Part shown: in pieces, positions 4,251 through 5,233 of the stretch
How positions within the stretch are numbered: the first letter of the stretch is position 1
How the letters are laid out: each line of letters begins with the position of its first letter
Source: Acidobacteriota bacterium
Lineage (GTDB): Bacteria > Acidobacteriota > Vicinamibacteria > Vicinamibacterales > 2-12-FULL-66-21
Reading direction: 5' to 3'
Length of the DNA: 5,233 bases
Assembly (NCBI GenBank): GCA_013697225.1
Contig: JACCXG010000190.1
Coordinates: 1-5,233 of the forward strand
Notes under the pieces: generated by a model
The model's input: only the letters and a program-made list of their open reading frames with translations
Told to the model about the DNA's origin: nothing
The model's database searches: none
Program-made: the position numbers and the translations under genes

Positions 4251-5233
4251 GGCGATCTGAAGAGTCGGGATCCGCCGGGCCGGAGGCATGGCCTTCGGAG
4301 CGATCCCCGAGGTCGAATCGATCCAGCAGGTACTGCCCTTCCTCAATCACCTGCTCATCGTCAATCCAGACATCACAGCCACGCGTGAGCACGTCCACGT
4401 GCGTACGCGACGTCCAGTCAGCGCCCGTCTGGCCTCCGTACGGGTCGCCGAAGGCCAGGTGCACGCCTGGAACCTTCTCGTCCTGGAGCAGGATTCCGAT
4501 CATCTCCCGAAGCCCGAGGTTGGTGCCGAACGCCAGCTCGCCGACGCGGTTGCTGTTCCCGTCCGTGTGGCAGTAGGTCCAGAAGTCCTTCAGCAGGTCT
4601 TCCCGTTCGCATGCTGCGTCGACCAGCCGCCCGCCGCTGATCCCCAGGACGAGCGGAGTGCCCTCGAGCGTGCCGTACTTCGCGTTGAAGTAGTCGCCGG
4701 CCGTGCCGTCGCACACGAACGTGCCATCGACAGACGCCGGGGTCGTGAACACTTCGCCGGCGGGCAGGTTCGACCAGTAGCGCGGACTGATGAGGCCGCT
4801 CGTCTTCACCCACGCGAGCGAACGGTCGAAGGTGGCCACCAGGTCCGTGCCGCCGCGCGATCTGACGACGAGCCGGTTTGCCGCCTGCATCCGGGTGCAC
4901 AGCTGCGCGCTGAGGCGGTCCACCAGCCGGTAGTCGGCGCGCATCCCCTCGCGCATGATGCGCGGGGTGACGCCGACCATGTGCGCATAGCGGATGCGCC
5001 GCCGCTCGACCGTCGAAACAATTGCCATGCGCGCGGCGAGCTCCCCCTCCTGCGGCTGCACGCACAGGATCCCGGCGTCCGCCGCCTCGAGGGCCTCGAT
5101 GACGGCAGCAGGTGCCGAACGCATCGGACGGGGGCTCACCGCTTCGACCAGAATGAGGTCCGGACGCGCTGAGCGGTCCACCAGCGCCTGCTCCAGGCTG
5201 GCCGCCACAGCGGCACTCGCCTGGTCCGCAATG
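4225..5233 (-). CDS. M29 aminopeptidase / NicX-like metalloenzyme, C-terminal part
   Basis: Partial gene: 335 codons and a TGA (4227-4225); the frame is open to the right edge, so the N-terminus is missing. The family (COG2309, aminopeptidase T/AmpS, and the related 2,5-dihydroxypyridine dioxygenase NicX) binds two metals with a Glu pair, two His and an Asp. All candidates are here, counted from the right edge: E160 in PAGEVFTTP, E232 in VGELAFGTN, H258 and Y265 in HLAFGDPYGG, and H278 with D280 in SRTHVDV. MRADYRLVDRLSAQL and RGGTDLVATF match the conserved DY and GTDL motifs of the middle domain. It probably acts as a cytoplasmic peptidase; peptidase and ring-cleaving members are hard to tell apart without structure. 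After EEGQYLL, where the family usually ends, ~33 extra residues rich in Asp, Ser and Gly follow, running into the esterase remnant. The GTG at 5208 could be mistaken for a start, but family-like sequence continues upstream. Confidence 0.92.
   Translation of the reverse strand, partial: IADQASAAVAASLEQALVDRSARPDLILVEAVSPRPMRSAPAAVIEALEAADAGILCVQPQEGELAARMAIVSTVERRRIRYAHMVGVTPRIMREGMRADYRLVDRLSAQLCTRMQAANRLVVRSRGGTDLVATFDRSLAWVKTSGLISPRYWSNLPAGEVFTTPASVDGTFVCDGTAGDYFNAKYGTLEGTPLVLGISGGRLVDAACEREDLLKDFWTYCHTDGNSNRVGELAFGTNLGLREMIGILLQDEKVPGVHLAFGDPYGGQTGADWTSRTHVDVLTRGCDVWIDDEQVIEEGQYLLDRFDLGDRSEGHASGPADPDSSDRLTSGSRTP

Noticed and set aside
4288..5172. Plus-strand open frame of 294 codons opposite the M29 gene
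   Set aside because: Antisense shadow of a well-supported metallopeptidase gene; composition is Arg/Ala/Val/His-rich with no motif.

Overview
The window is GC-rich DNA from a free-living bacterium. It holds six functional-looking genes, one very small gene candidate and one gene remnant, packed with almost no spare sequence. The mix (an SLC5-type sodium symporter, an M29/NicX-like metallopeptidase, a membrane-embedded MutS-like ATPase, a carboxypeptidase-regulatory-like lipoprotein) looks to me like Acidobacteriota, perhaps the Vicinamibacteria lineage. That placement is from memory of protein style and was not searched. There are no RNA genes, CRISPR arrays, insertion sequences or phage genes.

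Left part (1-996, minus strand). A putative lipoprotein with a beta-sandwich domain (493-996) is followed by a 36-residue single-helix protein (347-457). Six bases later comes the N-terminal 113 residues of a sodium:solute symporter (2-340, running off the left edge). The tiny protein is placed like the small accessory subunits known for some other symporters of this family.

Middle left (997-1351). A short divergent region carries a near-perfect sigma-54 (-24/-12) promoter, preceded by an 8-bp inverted repeat. The promoter points into a plus-strand gene for a 58-residue membrane protein (1086-1262) with a textbook Shine-Dalgarno sequence. A hairpin at 1300-1324 probably ends this short transcript.

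Middle right (1352-4011, minus strand). A Tam-like SAM-dependent methyltransferase (3229-4011) and a MutS-like ATPase with four predicted membrane segments (1352-3232) share an ATGA stop/start overlap and so form a translationally coupled pair. The two products may act in a common process, but the sequence does not say which.

Right part (4012-5233). An M29 aminopeptidase/NicX-like metalloenzyme (4225-5233, minus, N-terminus beyond the right edge) converges on a plus-strand relic at 4107-4250. The relic keeps the first ~25 and last ~20 residues of a putative alpha/beta-hydrolase esterase and has lost nearly everything between.

Three starts (457 minus, 4011 minus, 4107 plus) lack a Shine-Dalgarno sequence and have a -10-like hexamer exactly 6 nt before the start codon, which suggests leaderless transcripts. 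The sigma-54 gene instead has a strong ribosome binding site, so two initiation styles appear to coexist within 5 kb.
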